Assembly (NCBI GenBank): GCA_964462585.1
Contig: CAYXAK010000023.1
Span: 1 to 25,645 of the forward strand
Length of the DNA: 25,645 nt
DNA from: Halarsenatibacter sp964462585
Lineage (GTDB): Bacteria; Bacillota; Halanaerobiia; Halanaerobiales; Halarsenatibacteraceae
Direction of reading: 5' to 3'
Shown: positions 7,885-17,300 of the stretch, piece after piece
How positions within the stretch are numbered: position 1 is the stretch's first letter
Layout of the letters: each line of letters begins with the position of its first letter
Made by a program: the position numbers and the translations under genes
Notes under the pieces: model-generated
Seen by the model: only the letters and a program-made list of their open reading frames with translations
Told to the model about the DNA's origin: nothing
Databases searched by the model: none

Positions 7885-7910
7885 GCCGGGCAGCAGAGAC
7901 ACTGCCCGGC
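7885..7910 (-). terminator. Hairpin terminator after fhs
   Basis: A perfect 9-bp stem (7885-7893 with 7902-7910, eight-base loop) lies 33 bases after the fhs stop. On the minus strand it is followed by TTTAACTAT, a weak T tract, so termination may be partial. It marks the probable end of the long methyl-metabolism operon. Confidence 0.6.
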
Positions 7911-7943
7911 AGTCTGGCTTTGTTTTATTGATTATCTCCTCTT

Positions 7944-9602
7944 TTAGAAGAGACCGCTTATTTTGCCATCTTCATCTATATCTATATCTTCGGCAGAGGG
8001 CCTTTTGGGCAGACCGGGCATGGTCATAACAGGGCCTGTTATCGGTATGATGAACCCGGCACCTGCGGATACATTTACCTCGCGAACGCTGAGGTTGAAT
8101 CCTTCGGGTCTGCCTTTGAGTTCTGGCTTATCGGAGATGGAGTTCTGGGTTTTGGCCATGCAGATGGGAAGATCTCCATAGCCTGATTCGGTATACTGCT
8201 CTATCTGCTCTTCAGCCTGATCGCTGTATTCGACTCCATCAGCACCGTAAACCTCGCGGGCTATAGTCTCTATCTTATCCTTGATGGATTTTTCGGCATC
8301 ATAGAGGAAATCGAATTCGCTCTCCTCATTTTTAACCAGATCGAGAACCTTCTTGCCCAGCTCTTCCCCGCCTTTGCCGCCATCAGCAAAGACCTCTGAG
8401 AGGGCAACATTGACACCCATATCCTCACAGCGCTCTCTGATGAGAGCAAGCTCGGCCTCGGTGTCCTGGGGGAAGCGGTTGATGGCTACAACCATCGGTG
8501 TGCCGAACTTCTGGATATTTTCTATATGCTTCTCCAGATTTTCTATGCCGTCGCTCAGGGCATCCAGATCCTCTTCTTCCAGCTCGTCCACATCTTTGCC
8601 GCCGTGCATCTTCAGTGCTCTGGCAGTGGCCACAAGCACAGTGGCATCGGGCTTGAGATCACCGTAGCGGCATTTGATGTTGAAGAACTTCTCAGCGCCG
8701 AGATCGGCTCCGAATCCGGCCTCGGTGATGGTGATATCGCTCACGGCCATGGCCATCTTGGTGGCGGTGAGGCTGTTACAGCCGTGGGCTATATTGGCAA
8801 AGGGACCACCATGTACAAAGGCGGGTGTGTTCTCAAGCGTCTGCACAAGGTTGGGCTTGATGGCATCTTTGAGGAGTGCAGCCATGGCTCCGTGTACATT
8901 GAGCTCCTTGGCGGCGATCGGTTCATCATCGAAGCTGTAACCAACAACAATCTCACCCAGGCGCTCCTTGAGCTCACTAATGTTGTTGGCCAGACAGAGT
9001 ATGGCCATGATCTCAGAGGCAACGGTTATCATAAAGTTATCTTCCCGGGGCTGGCCGTAGCCGCCCAGGCCGACCACAATATTTCTGAGAGCTCTATCGT
9101 TCATGTCGACCACACGGGAGAAGAGAACATCGTTGGGATTTATACCCAGCTCATTGCCCTTGAATATGTGATTGTCGATAACAGCCGAGAGCAGATTATG
9201 GGCAACGCCTATGGCGTGAAGGTCTCCGGTGAAGTGGAGGTTGATATCTTCCATTGGTATTACCTGGGAATATCCACCACCGGCAGCACCGCCTTTGATG
9301 CCCATGGTCGGGCCCAGTGAGGGTTCCCTGATGGCGATGGCACAATTCTCTCCCAGACGGTTGAGCGCCTGACCGAGACCGACGGTTGTGGTGGTCTTGC
9401 CCTCACCGGCTGCGGTGGGGGTCATGGCTGTAACCAGCACCAGGTCACTGTCCAGCTCTCTCTCTTCCAGCACGTCCATATTGACTTTAGCCTTGTTGTC
9501 ACCGTAGAGCTCGAGCTCATCTTCAGTGAGACCCACTTTCTCTGCTATCTTCGTTATGTGTTCCTGTTCTGCTTCCTGGGCAATTTCAATATCACTTTTC
9601 AT
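7944..9602 (-). CDS. fhs: Formate-tetrahydrofolate ligase
   Basis: This enzyme joins formate to tetrahydrofolate with ATP, or makes ATP in the reverse direction when methyl groups are oxidised. The 552-residue length is typical. The ATP loop TPTAAGEGKTTT lies at 61-72, followed by EPSLGPTMGIKGGAAGGG, DMNDRALR and the TEAGFGADLGAEKF segment characteristic of the family. A GGAGG lies 11 bases ahead of the ATG and a GAGAAG element is closer. It follows the second MttB-family gene by 69 bases with no terminator seen, so it is probably the last gene of the operon. In this setting it links the formyl end of the methyl branch to MetF/MetV; folD is not in the window. Confidence 0.97.
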   Translation of the reverse strand: MKSDIEIAQEAEQEHITKIAEKVGLTEDELELYGDNKAKVNMDVLEERELDSDLVLVTAMTPTAAGEGKTTTTVGLGQALNRLGENCAIAIREPSLGPTMGIKGGAAGGGYSQVIPMEDINLHFTGDLHAIGVAHNLLSAVIDNHIFKGNELGINPNDVLFSRVVDMNDRALRNIVVGLGGYGQPREDNFMITVASEIMAILCLANNISELKERLGEIVVGYSFDDEPIAAKELNVHGAMAALLKDAIKPNLVQTLENTPAFVHGGPFANIAHGCNSLTATKMAMAVSDITITEAGFGADLGAEKFFNIKCRYGDLKPDATVLVATARALKMHGGKDVDELEEEDLDALSDGIENLEKHIENIQKFGTPMVVAINRFPQDTEAELALIRERCEDMGVNVALSEVFADGGKGGEELGKKVLDLVKNEESEFDFLYDAEKSIKDKIETIAREVYGADGVEYSDQAEEQIEQYTESGYGDLPICMAKTQNSISDKPELKGRPEGFNLSVREVNVSAGAGFIIPITGPVMTMPGLPKRPSAEDIDIDEDGKISGLF

Positions 9603-9671
9603 CTTCTCGAATTCCTCCTTATTTTTGGATTTAGGAAATTTTTAATTCCCGGGGCTGACCTCCAGAAGACT

Positions 9672-11093
9672 TCACTCACCCAGCCCTTTAATATAGTTCT
9701 TGAGTTCTTTCTCAATTCCTTCCGGCAATTCCGGAGAAGAGAACTGCTCCAGAATTTCCCCCACTTTTTTGTGGGCTCTTGCGGCAGCATCGGGCTGTTC
9801 CCGGTCGCTGAAGTATTTGCTGCGGGAACTGAGAACAGGCTGGCGCATATCCTTCATATGCTGGAAGGTGTGCTCATGTGAGATATAATTGCCGCCGGGA
9901 CCGACTTCATTTATGACACTGGATGCCAGTGTGTCCTCATTGACCTCCAGACCTTCCAGATAGTTTTTAACCATGCCGCATATCTCGGTGTCTATGACGA
10001 ATTTTTCGTAGGACATGCACATGTAATTCTCCAGCAGCCCGGCCGAGTGGAGCATGAACTGAAATCCTCCCATAACACCGGTGAGAATGTTCATCATCGC
10101 CTCGTAGCCGGCCTGGGCATCCGGGAAGAGCGAATCGGTCAGTGCACCTCCACCCCGGGAAGGAACACCATATCTTCTCGCCATCTGAGCCGTCCCGTTG
10201 AACATCTTGGCCGTCTCGGGACTGCCCAGGGCCAGATCGGCATTCCTCAGATCCACCACACTTGAGGCCGAACCATATATGACAGGTGTCCCGGGGTTGA
10301 TTATCTGTGTCAGGAGTATACCGGTGAGTATTTCGGCATTCTGCTGCACGAGAGCGGCCGGCATGGTGGTCGGGGATGTTGTGCCCGTCATGGCCAGAGA
10401 TGCTATGCACATGGCCTGCTTGTTCTCAGAATATACCATGAGGGCATCTGTCATGCGCTCATCAAGCTGGAGGGGACTGTTGGTATTTATGAGCGAGACC
10501 AGCACGATATTTTCCCGGACAAATTTCTCGCCCTCAAAGACTATGGCCGCCATATCAAGACACTCTCTGGCTTTCCGGGCTCCCATAGCACTGCCCATAA
10601 GGCACTTATCACTCAGTGTTACGGCGGCCTCCATCATACGGCCGTGCCTGATCCTGTCAGGGACATCTGTGGGCTCAACCAGCACACCTCCGACCACATC
10701 GATGACATCGCTCCACTGGGCCAGGCGCGTGAAATTCCGGTAGTCCTCAAAGGTGGAATCCCTTCTCTCCCCCTCATATTCCATGACAAAGGGAGGGCCA
10801 TAACCCGGCACCATAACCGTGTTCTCTCCACCAACAGTGACATTGTTCCGGGGATTGCGGGCCTTCATCTCAAACTCCTCGGGTGCCATCTCCAGATATT
10901 TGTCCAGATCCTGCTGATCGGGATATACTCTGCCACCTGATACGTCAACTCCTGCCCCATCAAAGTACTCCCTGGCCTTTTCCGAGACAACCTCCACACC
11001 GGATTCTTTCAGCACCTCAAGTGTCGCCTCATGAATGGCGTCCTCATCCTGAGGAGAGAAAATATCATGCCCCCCCAGCTTTCTCTTTAACAT
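9672..11093 (-). CDS. MttB-family methyltransferase without pyrrolysine (paralogue 2)
   Basis: A 473-residue member of the trimethylamine methyltransferase superfamily. These (beta/alpha)8-barrel proteins move a methyl group from a tertiary or quaternary amine to the Co(I) of a partner corrinoid protein. The frame is open throughout, with no internal amber codon, so it is of the non-pyrrolysine group that includes the glycine betaine enzyme MtgB and relatives using proline betaine, carnitine or gamma-butyrobetaine. Family motifs are PSRGGGALTDSLFPDAQAGY (311-330) and the C-terminal NEVGPGGNYISHEHTFQHMK. It differs strongly from the other copy at 24109-25563 and so probably uses another substrate. 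It lies 13 bases after the FlxA-like gene and has no corrinoid-protein gene next to it. The substrate cannot be read from sequence. Confidence 0.88.
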   Translation of the reverse strand: MLKRKLGGHDIFSPQDEDAIHEATLEVLKESGVEVVSEKAREYFDGAGVDVSGGRVYPDQQDLDKYLEMAPEEFEMKARNPRNNVTVGGENTVMVPGYGPPFVMEYEGERRDSTFEDYRNFTRLAQWSDVIDVVGGVLVEPTDVPDRIRHGRMMEAAVTLSDKCLMGSAMGARKARECLDMAAIVFEGEKFVRENIVLVSLINTNSPLQLDERMTDALMVYSENKQAMCIASLAMTGTTSPTTMPAALVQQNAEILTGILLTQIINPGTPVIYGSASSVVDLRNADLALGSPETAKMFNGTAQMARRYGVPSRGGGALTDSLFPDAQAGYEAMMNILTGVMGGFQFMLHSAGLLENYMCMSYEKFVIDTEICGMVKNYLEGLEVNEDTLASSVINEVGPGGNYISHEHTFQHMKDMRQPVLSSRSKYFSDREQPDAAARAHKKVGEILEQFSSPELPEGIEKELKNYIKGLGE

Positions 11094-11106
11094 AAAACTT
11101 CACCCC

Positions 11107-11952
11107 CTAATATTCATCCGGCATCTCCTCGAGCTGCCGGTAGCTAAATACAGGCCCATCCCGACAGACATAGTGGTGACCGATATTGCATTTGCCGCAT
11201 TTGCCCATACCACAGGACATGCGCATCTCCAGTGTGGTTATGATATTCTCCGGCTCGATGCCGAAATCGGTGAGCCTGTCGATGACGGCTTTGATCATGA
11301 TCGGAGGACCGCAGGTATAATATATCGTATCCTCCATGGGACATTTGAGCTCATCTTCGATGAGATTATGGGGAAAACCAACACAGCCATCCCAGCCCTC
11401 ACAGTGCTCATCGATCGTGAACTTGACCAGTGTATTGGGAGCATCCTCCCAGCGCCTGTGGTCATAGGTGTAGAGCATATCGTCAGGTGAGCGGAACCCG
11501 TGCAGCATCTGAACATGGCCAAATTCTTCGCGGTGTTCGGGATCGAGCACATACTCCATCAGAGACCTGAGGGGAGCAACACCGATACCACCGCCTATGA
11601 AGACAATATTCCTGCCCCGGGTTTTCTCCACCGGAAAGCTGTTGCCGTAGGGTCCGCGGACCCCCACCACATCGCCCTCCTTCATATCATGCAGGGCTGT
11701 GGTGACCTTACCCACCTTTTTGACCGAGACCTTTATATATTCGTCATTAACCGGTGAGGAGGCAAAACCATAGGGAGCCTCTCCCACACCATAGGCAGTA
11801 AGCATCAGAAACTGGCCGGGCTCAAATTCCAGAACATTTTTGTCATCATCCTGCAGACGCAGGTGAAATGTTTTGATATTTAGGTTTTTACCCGTCTCCT
11901 GAATTATATCCACTATCTCCGCCCGGTGGGGCATATAATTTTCCGTCTTCAA
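11107..11952 (-). CDS. FlxA/HydG-like FAD- and NAD(P)H-binding oxidoreductase
   Basis: A 281-residue ferredoxin-reductase-type flavoprotein like the gamma subunit of sulfhydrogenases, AsrB, and FlxA of FlxABCD-HdrABC complexes; it passes electrons between NAD(P)H and iron-sulfur partners. The N-terminal FAD-binding barrel has PGQFLML (45-51) and SSPV. The nucleotide domain has GGGIGVAPLRS (120-130) and CGPPIM (214-219). The C-terminus carries a 2Fe-2S motif C247, C252, C255, C263 (CGMGKCGKC). It begins directly at the end of the upstream HydB-like gene (no intergenic base), showing tight translational coupling, and is the last member of the Hdr/Flx block. Its expected role is the NAD(H) entry or exit point for the electrons of the methyl branch. 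Confidence 0.88.
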   Translation of the reverse strand: MKTENYMPHRAEIVDIIQETGKNLNIKTFHLRLQDDDKNVLEFEPGQFLMLTAYGVGEAPYGFASSPVNDEYIKVSVKKVGKVTTALHDMKEGDVVGVRGPYGNSFPVEKTRGRNIVFIGGGIGVAPLRSLMEYVLDPEHREEFGHVQMLHGFRSPDDMLYTYDHRRWEDAPNTLVKFTIDEHCEGWDGCVGFPHNLIEDELKCPMEDTIYYTCGPPIMIKAVIDRLTDFGIEPENIITTLEMRMSCGMGKCGKCNIGHHYVCRDGPVFSYRQLEEMPDEY

Positions 11953-12993
11953 CTATTTACCTCCTTTCTCGGCCAGCGTGGTCTCAACCTCGTCCAGCAC
12001 ACTGCGTATATCGAGATTGACAGGACATTTCTGCACACAGCGCCCACAGCCCACACACCCGGGTGAACCGTCGTAGTGGTGGGGATGGTAGGAAAATTTA
12101 TGCATGAGACGCTGTCTCCAGCGCTGGTCCTGTTCCTCCCGGGGATTGTGCCCTGAGGCATGTGCTGTGAAGAGCGAGAACATACAGGAATCCCAGGCCC
12201 TGCTCTTCTCCACACCCTCCCAGAAGAATTTAAAGCAAAAGCAGGTGGGACAGTAAAATGTGCAGACACCGCAGCCCAGACAGCTGGCGGTGGGCTTTTC
12301 CCAGTCCACGGCCTCGAATATCTCATCTTCGGGATAGGGGAGATCATAATCGAGGCTAAATTCACTTTCGGAATCAAATTCCTCCCGGCGGGAGGATACC
12401 AGCTCCTGCCAGGATATCTCGGCGGCAGGCAGTTCCTCCGCCCTCTGCAGAAATTCTTCATCCACACCATCCTCATCTATATTCAAATAGTATGAACCCC
12501 CGGATTCCAGCAGATATACGGGAACATCTTCATTTTCTACGGGATCGATATCCAGCTCCTGACAGAAGGAATTGGCTGCGGGGCTCTGGCAGGAATAGCC
12601 CACTATCAGGCTGTTTTCCCGCCTGGACTGATAGAAAGGATCGAGATAATCTTCGGCCAGAAAAACATCATCGAAGAGCTTGATCCCCTCGATATCGCAG
12701 CTTCTAACACCCAGAAACAGCCGGGGCTTATCCTCCCAGTCCTGTGGTGTGTAATCAGGGCCTTTGATCTCCCGGCCCAGCCTGTCATCACGGGGCATAT
12801 AATATTCCTTGGGAGAGGCATCGGGCTGTTCTCTGAGATATATGGCCTCTATCTCCTCCGGGGACTGCACCTCCCGGTAGAGAACCTTTTTTTCACTGCC
12901 CTGTCTGACTCTGAAGGGAGCAATAACAGTGTAATCCTCGAGCAGATCGGCGATGAAACTCTTCAGCTGCCGGGGATTTAAGGCTTTTAGCAT
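11953..12993 (-). CDS. 4Fe-4S dicluster protein, sulfhydrogenase beta (HydB/AsrA)-like Flx subunit
   Basis: A 346-residue protein related to the beta subunit of sulfhydrogenases and to the AsrA subunit of anaerobic sulfite reductase. The N-terminal part has the conserved RLFLGVRSCDIEG (91-103). Two 4Fe-4S motifs follow: C238, C241, C244, C248 and C313, C316, C319, C323. Extra Cys at 135, 144, 251, 253 and 270 could bind another centre. No membrane segment is seen, so it is cytoplasmic. It stands between the FrhB-like and FlxA-like genes, 12 bases from the former and abutting the latter, and would carry electrons between the NAD(H)-binding FlxA-like protein and MvhD/HdrA. I am confident of the family but not of which Flx letter it should bear. 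Confidence 0.85.
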   Translation of the reverse strand: MLKALNPRQLKSFIADLLEDYTVIAPFRVRQGSEKKVLYREVQSPEEIEAIYLREQPDASPKEYYMPRDDRLGREIKGPDYTPQDWEDKPRLFLGVRSCDIEGIKLFDDVFLAEDYLDPFYQSRRENSLIVGYSCQSPAANSFCQELDIDPVENEDVPVYLLESGGSYYLNIDEDGVDEEFLQRAEELPAAEISWQELVSSRREEFDSESEFSLDYDLPYPEDEIFEAVDWEKPTASCLGCGVCTFYCPTCFCFKFFWEGVEKSRAWDSCMFSLFTAHASGHNPREEQDQRWRQRLMHKFSYHPHHYDGSPGCVGCGRCVQKCPVNLDIRSVLDEVETTLAEKGGK

Positions 12994-13005
12994 TTATTTC
13001 ACCTC

Positions 13006-13860
13006 CTAATCCAGAAAACCAGGTTCGCTGTCTTCTTTATCGTAATCTGAATATAGTGTCAGCTGGTCAGGTGCCATCCCCGGCCGATAATCGTAGAGCT
13101 CTTTGGCCCGGTGATAGAGATGTGTGGTCAGTGACCTCATCTCTATCCCCTCGGGACAGGCCATCTCACAGGCACCGCAGTTGACACATCTGCCCGGCAT
13201 ATGCATGGTTCGCATCAGGTGAAAGATCATATCGTTCTCGGTATCGCTTCCTTCCTGCAGCCATTGAGGCTGATTGCTCTCCACAAAGCAGTGATCACAG
13301 TAACAGACCGGACAGGCATCACGGCAGGCATAACACTGTGTGCAGCGGGAAAACTCCTGCTGGTAGTGCTCCTGCCTCTCATCCGAACTCATATTCTCCA
13401 GCAGATAATCCACATCCTCAAGTTCGGACTCAATTTCTTCCTCGCTGATCGGCTCACCCACCGTGTAATCAGAGATGACCGGATTGCGGGTATCGCACTC
13501 ATCACAGGCGGTGTTGCCCTCAATACCTTCACAGCCGTTTATGCCAATTATGACCACATCATCCCTCTCGATTATATCCTCGGACATATAATATGCCAGG
13601 GCCCTGCTGTCACAGGGCTTGGCCACCACGGCCTGACGGGCAGGATGATAATCGAGGACATATTTGGAGAGCATGGGAGCAGCTTCAGGTGTAAAACAGA
13701 GCTCCTCCGCCCCCCCGGCTGTGGAGATAAAGGCCGGCTCGACCAGATCTGAGAATCTGCCCCGGGCAAAACCTATCAGATGTTCGACCTCCTCATTATC
13801 CATAACTTCGGCCGCTGTCTCTTTGATCTCAGCGGTCACTTCTTCATAGAAATTCGTCAT
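13006..13860 (-). CDS. 4Fe-4S protein with FrhB-like N-terminal part (Flx subunit)
   Basis: A 284-residue iron-sulfur protein. The N-terminal part contains AVVAKPCDSRALAYY (77-91), like the F420-hydrogenase/dehydrogenase beta family, and IIGINGCEG near 104-112. Two classic 4Fe-4S motifs follow: C173, C176, C179, C183 and C225, C228, C231, C235. Further Cys at 83, 110, 119, 122, 186, 188 and 191 could bind additional clusters. The start overlaps the end of the upstream mvhD gene by 17 bases, so they are translationally coupled. Proteins of this type occur beside HydB- and FlxA-like genes in FlxABCD-HdrABC clusters, and the same role in electron transfer is inferred here. Whether it binds a flavin, as FrhB proteins can, is not clear from the sequence. 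Confidence 0.8.
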   Translation of the reverse strand: MTNFYEEVTAEIKETAAEVMDNEEVEHLIGFARGRFSDLVEPAFISTAGGAEELCFTPEAAPMLSKYVLDYHPARQAVVAKPCDSRALAYYMSEDIIERDDVVIIGINGCEGIEGNTACDECDTRNPVISDYTVGEPISEEEIESELEDVDYLLENMSSDERQEHYQQEFSRCTQCYACRDACPVCYCDHCFVESNQPQWLQEGSDTENDMIFHLMRTMHMPGRCVNCGACEMACPEGIEMRSLTTHLYHRAKELYDYRPGMAPDQLTLYSDYDKEDSEPGFLD

Positions 13861-14362
13861 ATTCTATCTCACCCACCCTATCAGCTTCTGTGATTTCCTC
13901 TTCATCTACAAAGCCCTGCCAGGGCCCAACACTCTCGACTCTTTCCACGACTCTGCTAACTATATCTGCAAATCTGCGCCCCTCTGCAGCAGAGCACCAG
14001 GTGAAGTTCAATCTCTCGGGCTCCACACCGGCAAATTCCAGCATATCCTTGAGCATGGTGAATCTGCGCCGGGCGTAGTAGTTGCCGTCGATATAGTGAC
14101 AGTCACCCGGATGACAGCCCGAAACCAGGACACCATCTGCGCCTTTTTCCAGCGTCTTGATCACGAGCAGGGGGTTGAGCCTGCCGGTGCAGGGTATTCT
14201 CACCGCTCTGATATTGGAGGGATACTGCAGACGGCTGCTCCCGGCCAGGTCTGCTGCTGCATAGCTGCACCAGTTGCAGAGAAAGGCCACTATTTTCGGT
14301 TCAAATACATCATCTTCTGCGGTGGCTTCTGTGCTCTCCATCTCCTTTTCTTCTGTCTTCAT
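13844..14362 (-). CDS. mvhD: MvhD/FlxD-like hydrogenase iron-sulfur subunit
   Basis: A 172-residue protein of the MvhD family, a 2Fe-2S adaptor that hands electrons from a dehydrogenase module to HdrA. Visible signatures are FLCNWCSYAAADLAG (C29, C32), the IPCTGRL segment (C58) and SGCHPGDCHY (C83, C88), with one more Cys at 123. The acidic N-terminal extension of about 20 residues is unlike the short N-terminus of most members and fits a halophile. The start codon follows the HdrA stop with no intervening base, and the gene overlaps the next one, so HdrA, MvhD and the FrhB-like protein are made as a coupled set. This supports a physical HdrA-MvhD-Flx complex. Confidence 0.93.
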   Translation of the reverse strand: MKTEEKEMESTEATAEDDVFEPKIVAFLCNWCSYAAADLAGSSRLQYPSNIRAVRIPCTGRLNPLLVIKTLEKGADGVLVSGCHPGDCHYIDGNYYARRRFTMLKDMLEFAGVEPERLNFTWCSAAEGRRFADIVSRVVERVESVGPWQGFVDEEEITEADRVGEIEYDEFL

Positions 14363-17300
14363 TTACATCCCTCCTGTCTCGACCGCTTCGCCGACCTCGG
14401 CCTCATCGCTGAGAAGTGCATCTATTTCATCGATCAGTTTGGCATTGCTGAATCCTTTGAGATCCACCGCATGGGGGCGGCAGACTCCCGTGCAGTTTCC
14501 ACACCCCTTGCAGAGGACCTGATTGACCTTGGCCACATCCTCTTCGGGATCTACCTCGATGGCCTTGTAGACACAGACGCGCTCACAGTCTCCACATCCT
14601 ATGCACAGGCTTTCATCGACATCGGCCACCATGGCCTCTGTCAGCAGATATTCCCGGGCCAGAATGGAGGCAGCTCTGCCTGCAGCAGCTCTGCTCTGTG
14701 ATATTGATTCACTCAGGTTTTTGGGGCCGTGTGCGAGTCCTGTGAGAAAAATTCCGTCTGTAGCCGAATCGACCGGTCTCAGCTTGACGTGAGCCTCCAG
14801 GAAAAAGTCATCCTCGTTCAGGGGCGTTTTCAGCATCTGGCTTATCTCCGCATTATCCTCTCCGGGCAGTATGGCAGGAGCTAAAACCAGCAGATCAGCC
14901 TCATCCTCTATCTCCTTATCGCTGAGAGGCTCACTATAGCTCACCCTGACTCTTTCCTCTGAAGCGCTCACCTGAGGTTTGTCATCCTCGCTGTAGCGGG
15001 TGAAGTTGACGCCGAGTTTACGGGCCCGGCGGTAGAGATCTTCGTAAAAACCGTAACTTCTCATCTCCCGGTACAGTATCGTTATATCGGTCTCAGGATT
15101 TCTCTCCTTGATATTTATGGCATTGCGCAGGGCCTGGCTGCAGCAGATGCGGCTGCAGTAGGGTCTTTCTTCCTCACGTGAGCCCACACACTGTATCATA
15201 TATATGCTGTCAGCCTGGAAATCATCCTCTTTTAGCTCCTCTTCCAGCTCCAGCTGGGTCACAACGCTCTCGCTGGATTTGTAGCTGTATTCCTCGGGTT
15301 TCAGCTCTTCACCTCCGGTGGCCACGACCACGGTGCCACCCTCGACCTCTATGAGTTCATCTTCCCCATCATCCGAGCGAGCACCCTCGGGACGGGGTGG
15401 TTTCAGTTCCAGCTGAAAGTTGCCGACAAAGCCGGAGATATCCTCCAGCTCATAGCCGCAGTAGAGGTCTATCAGCTCGTTCTCCCTGACCTCTTCCTCC
15501 AGTTCCTGGATATGGGGAGCTACCGGTCTGTCCTCAAGCGAGTGTTTGAGCTTGTTGGCATGTCCTCCCAGCTCCTCTTCTTTCTCCACCAGTGAGACGG
15601 GGAAACCCAGACGGGCCAGCTCCAGGGCCGAGGTCATGCCGCTGACACCGCCGCCGACAACCAGGCCGCGGGTGATATTATCGACCTCACCCCTCTGCAG
15701 GGGCAGGGCGTTCTTGACCGATGATACCGTGGCCTTTATCAGCTCAAAAGCCTTCCAGGTGGCTTTCTCCGGCTCCTCCTTGTGCACCCAGGAACCCTGA
15801 TCGCGGATATTGGTCATCTCCATCAGGTAGGGGTTGAGACCGCTGCGCTCCACCGCATCGCGGAAGAGCGGTTCATGAGTGCGGGGTGTGCAGGAGGCTA
15901 TGACCACCCGGTTGAGGTTGTGCTCCTCTATCCTGTCCGCAATCAGATCCTGGCTGTCTGAGGAGCAGAGATAGACGACATCCTCGGAGTGTTCGACAAA
16001 GGGGATCTCGGCCGCTCTCTCGGCCACCTCCTCCACGTCGATAACACCGGCTATATTTGTGCCACAGTGGCAGACGAAGACGCCGATCCGCGTCCTCTCG
16101 TTCTCCACTATTCTATCCTCTTTGATTTTGGCCTCTTCAAAGCCGAGCTCCTTCACATCCAGAGCGGCATGGCGTGCGGCCAGAGCTGCTGAACCGCTGG
16201 CTCCCATGACAGATTCCGGTATATCCTTGGGGCCATTTACCACACCACAGGTGTATATTCCCTCACGGCTGGTGGCCAGGGGATCGAATTCATCGCCGGC
16301 GGCAAAGCCGTATTTGTCGGTGCGCACCTTGAGATTCTGCAGCTTATCCTTCACCTGCTGTGAGGGCTTTAAACCGCTGGCCAGCACCACCATATCATAT
16401 TCAGGTGCACTGAAACCATCATCACCATCTGTGACCTTCAGCCTGAGATCTCCGGGATTCTCTCCCTCCTCGATCTCGGCTACACGGGAGCGGATGAAAT
16501 TGATGCCGTCAGCATCCTGGGCACGATTGAAATAGCGCTCAAAGCCCTTGCTGAAAGCCCTTATGTCCATATAGAAAAGATCGACCTCGGTGTTCTCCCG
16601 GTGCTCTCTGGTTATGAAGGCATGTTTTATGGAGTACATACAGCAGACCGATGAGCAGTAATTGTGATCACTGCGCCTGTCCCGGGAGCCGGTGCAGTGT
16701 ATGAAGGCGATCCTTTCCGCCTCTTCTCCATCGGAAGGACGCACTATGTGACCGTCTGTGGGACCTGAGGCATTGAGTATCCTCTCATACTCCAGACTTG
16801 TGACCACATTGGGGTGTTCTCCATAGCGATATTCATCGACCACATTGGACTCAAAGGATTCATAGCCGGCTGCAAAGATGACGGAAGCCGCTCTAACCGT
16901 GAAATTCCTCTCCTTCTGCTCGTAATCCACGGCATCGAAGCTGCAGACCTTCTCACAGACACCGCATTTGTCCTCCTGGATCATGCGGCAGTTCTCGCCG
17001 TCTATGACGGCCACATTGGGCACAGACTGCGGCCTGTACTGATGGATGGCACCGAATTCATCCAGCTCCATATTGTATTCATCGGTGACACTTACAGGAC
17101 ATTTATCGAAGCAGTCTCCACAGCCGGTGCATTTTTCCTCATCGACGAAGCGGGGTTTTTTTCTGAGCTTGACCTGAAAATCGCCGGGCTCACCGCTCAG
17201 ATTGACGAGCTCTGTCATGGTATAGGTGGTAACATTTTCATGTGTGTAACAGTCGGTTATCTTGGGAGCTAGAATGCAGGTGGAACAGTCGTTGGTGGGG

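Noticed and set aside
8526..9320. Plus-strand open frame (264 codons) opposite fhs
   Set aside because: Antisense to a well-conserved fhs; no family motifs of its own.
9672..11093. Possible pyrrolysine-containing MttB
   Set aside because: Neither MttB-family frame has an internal amber codon; both read through the region where pyrrolysine sits in the archaeal enzyme.
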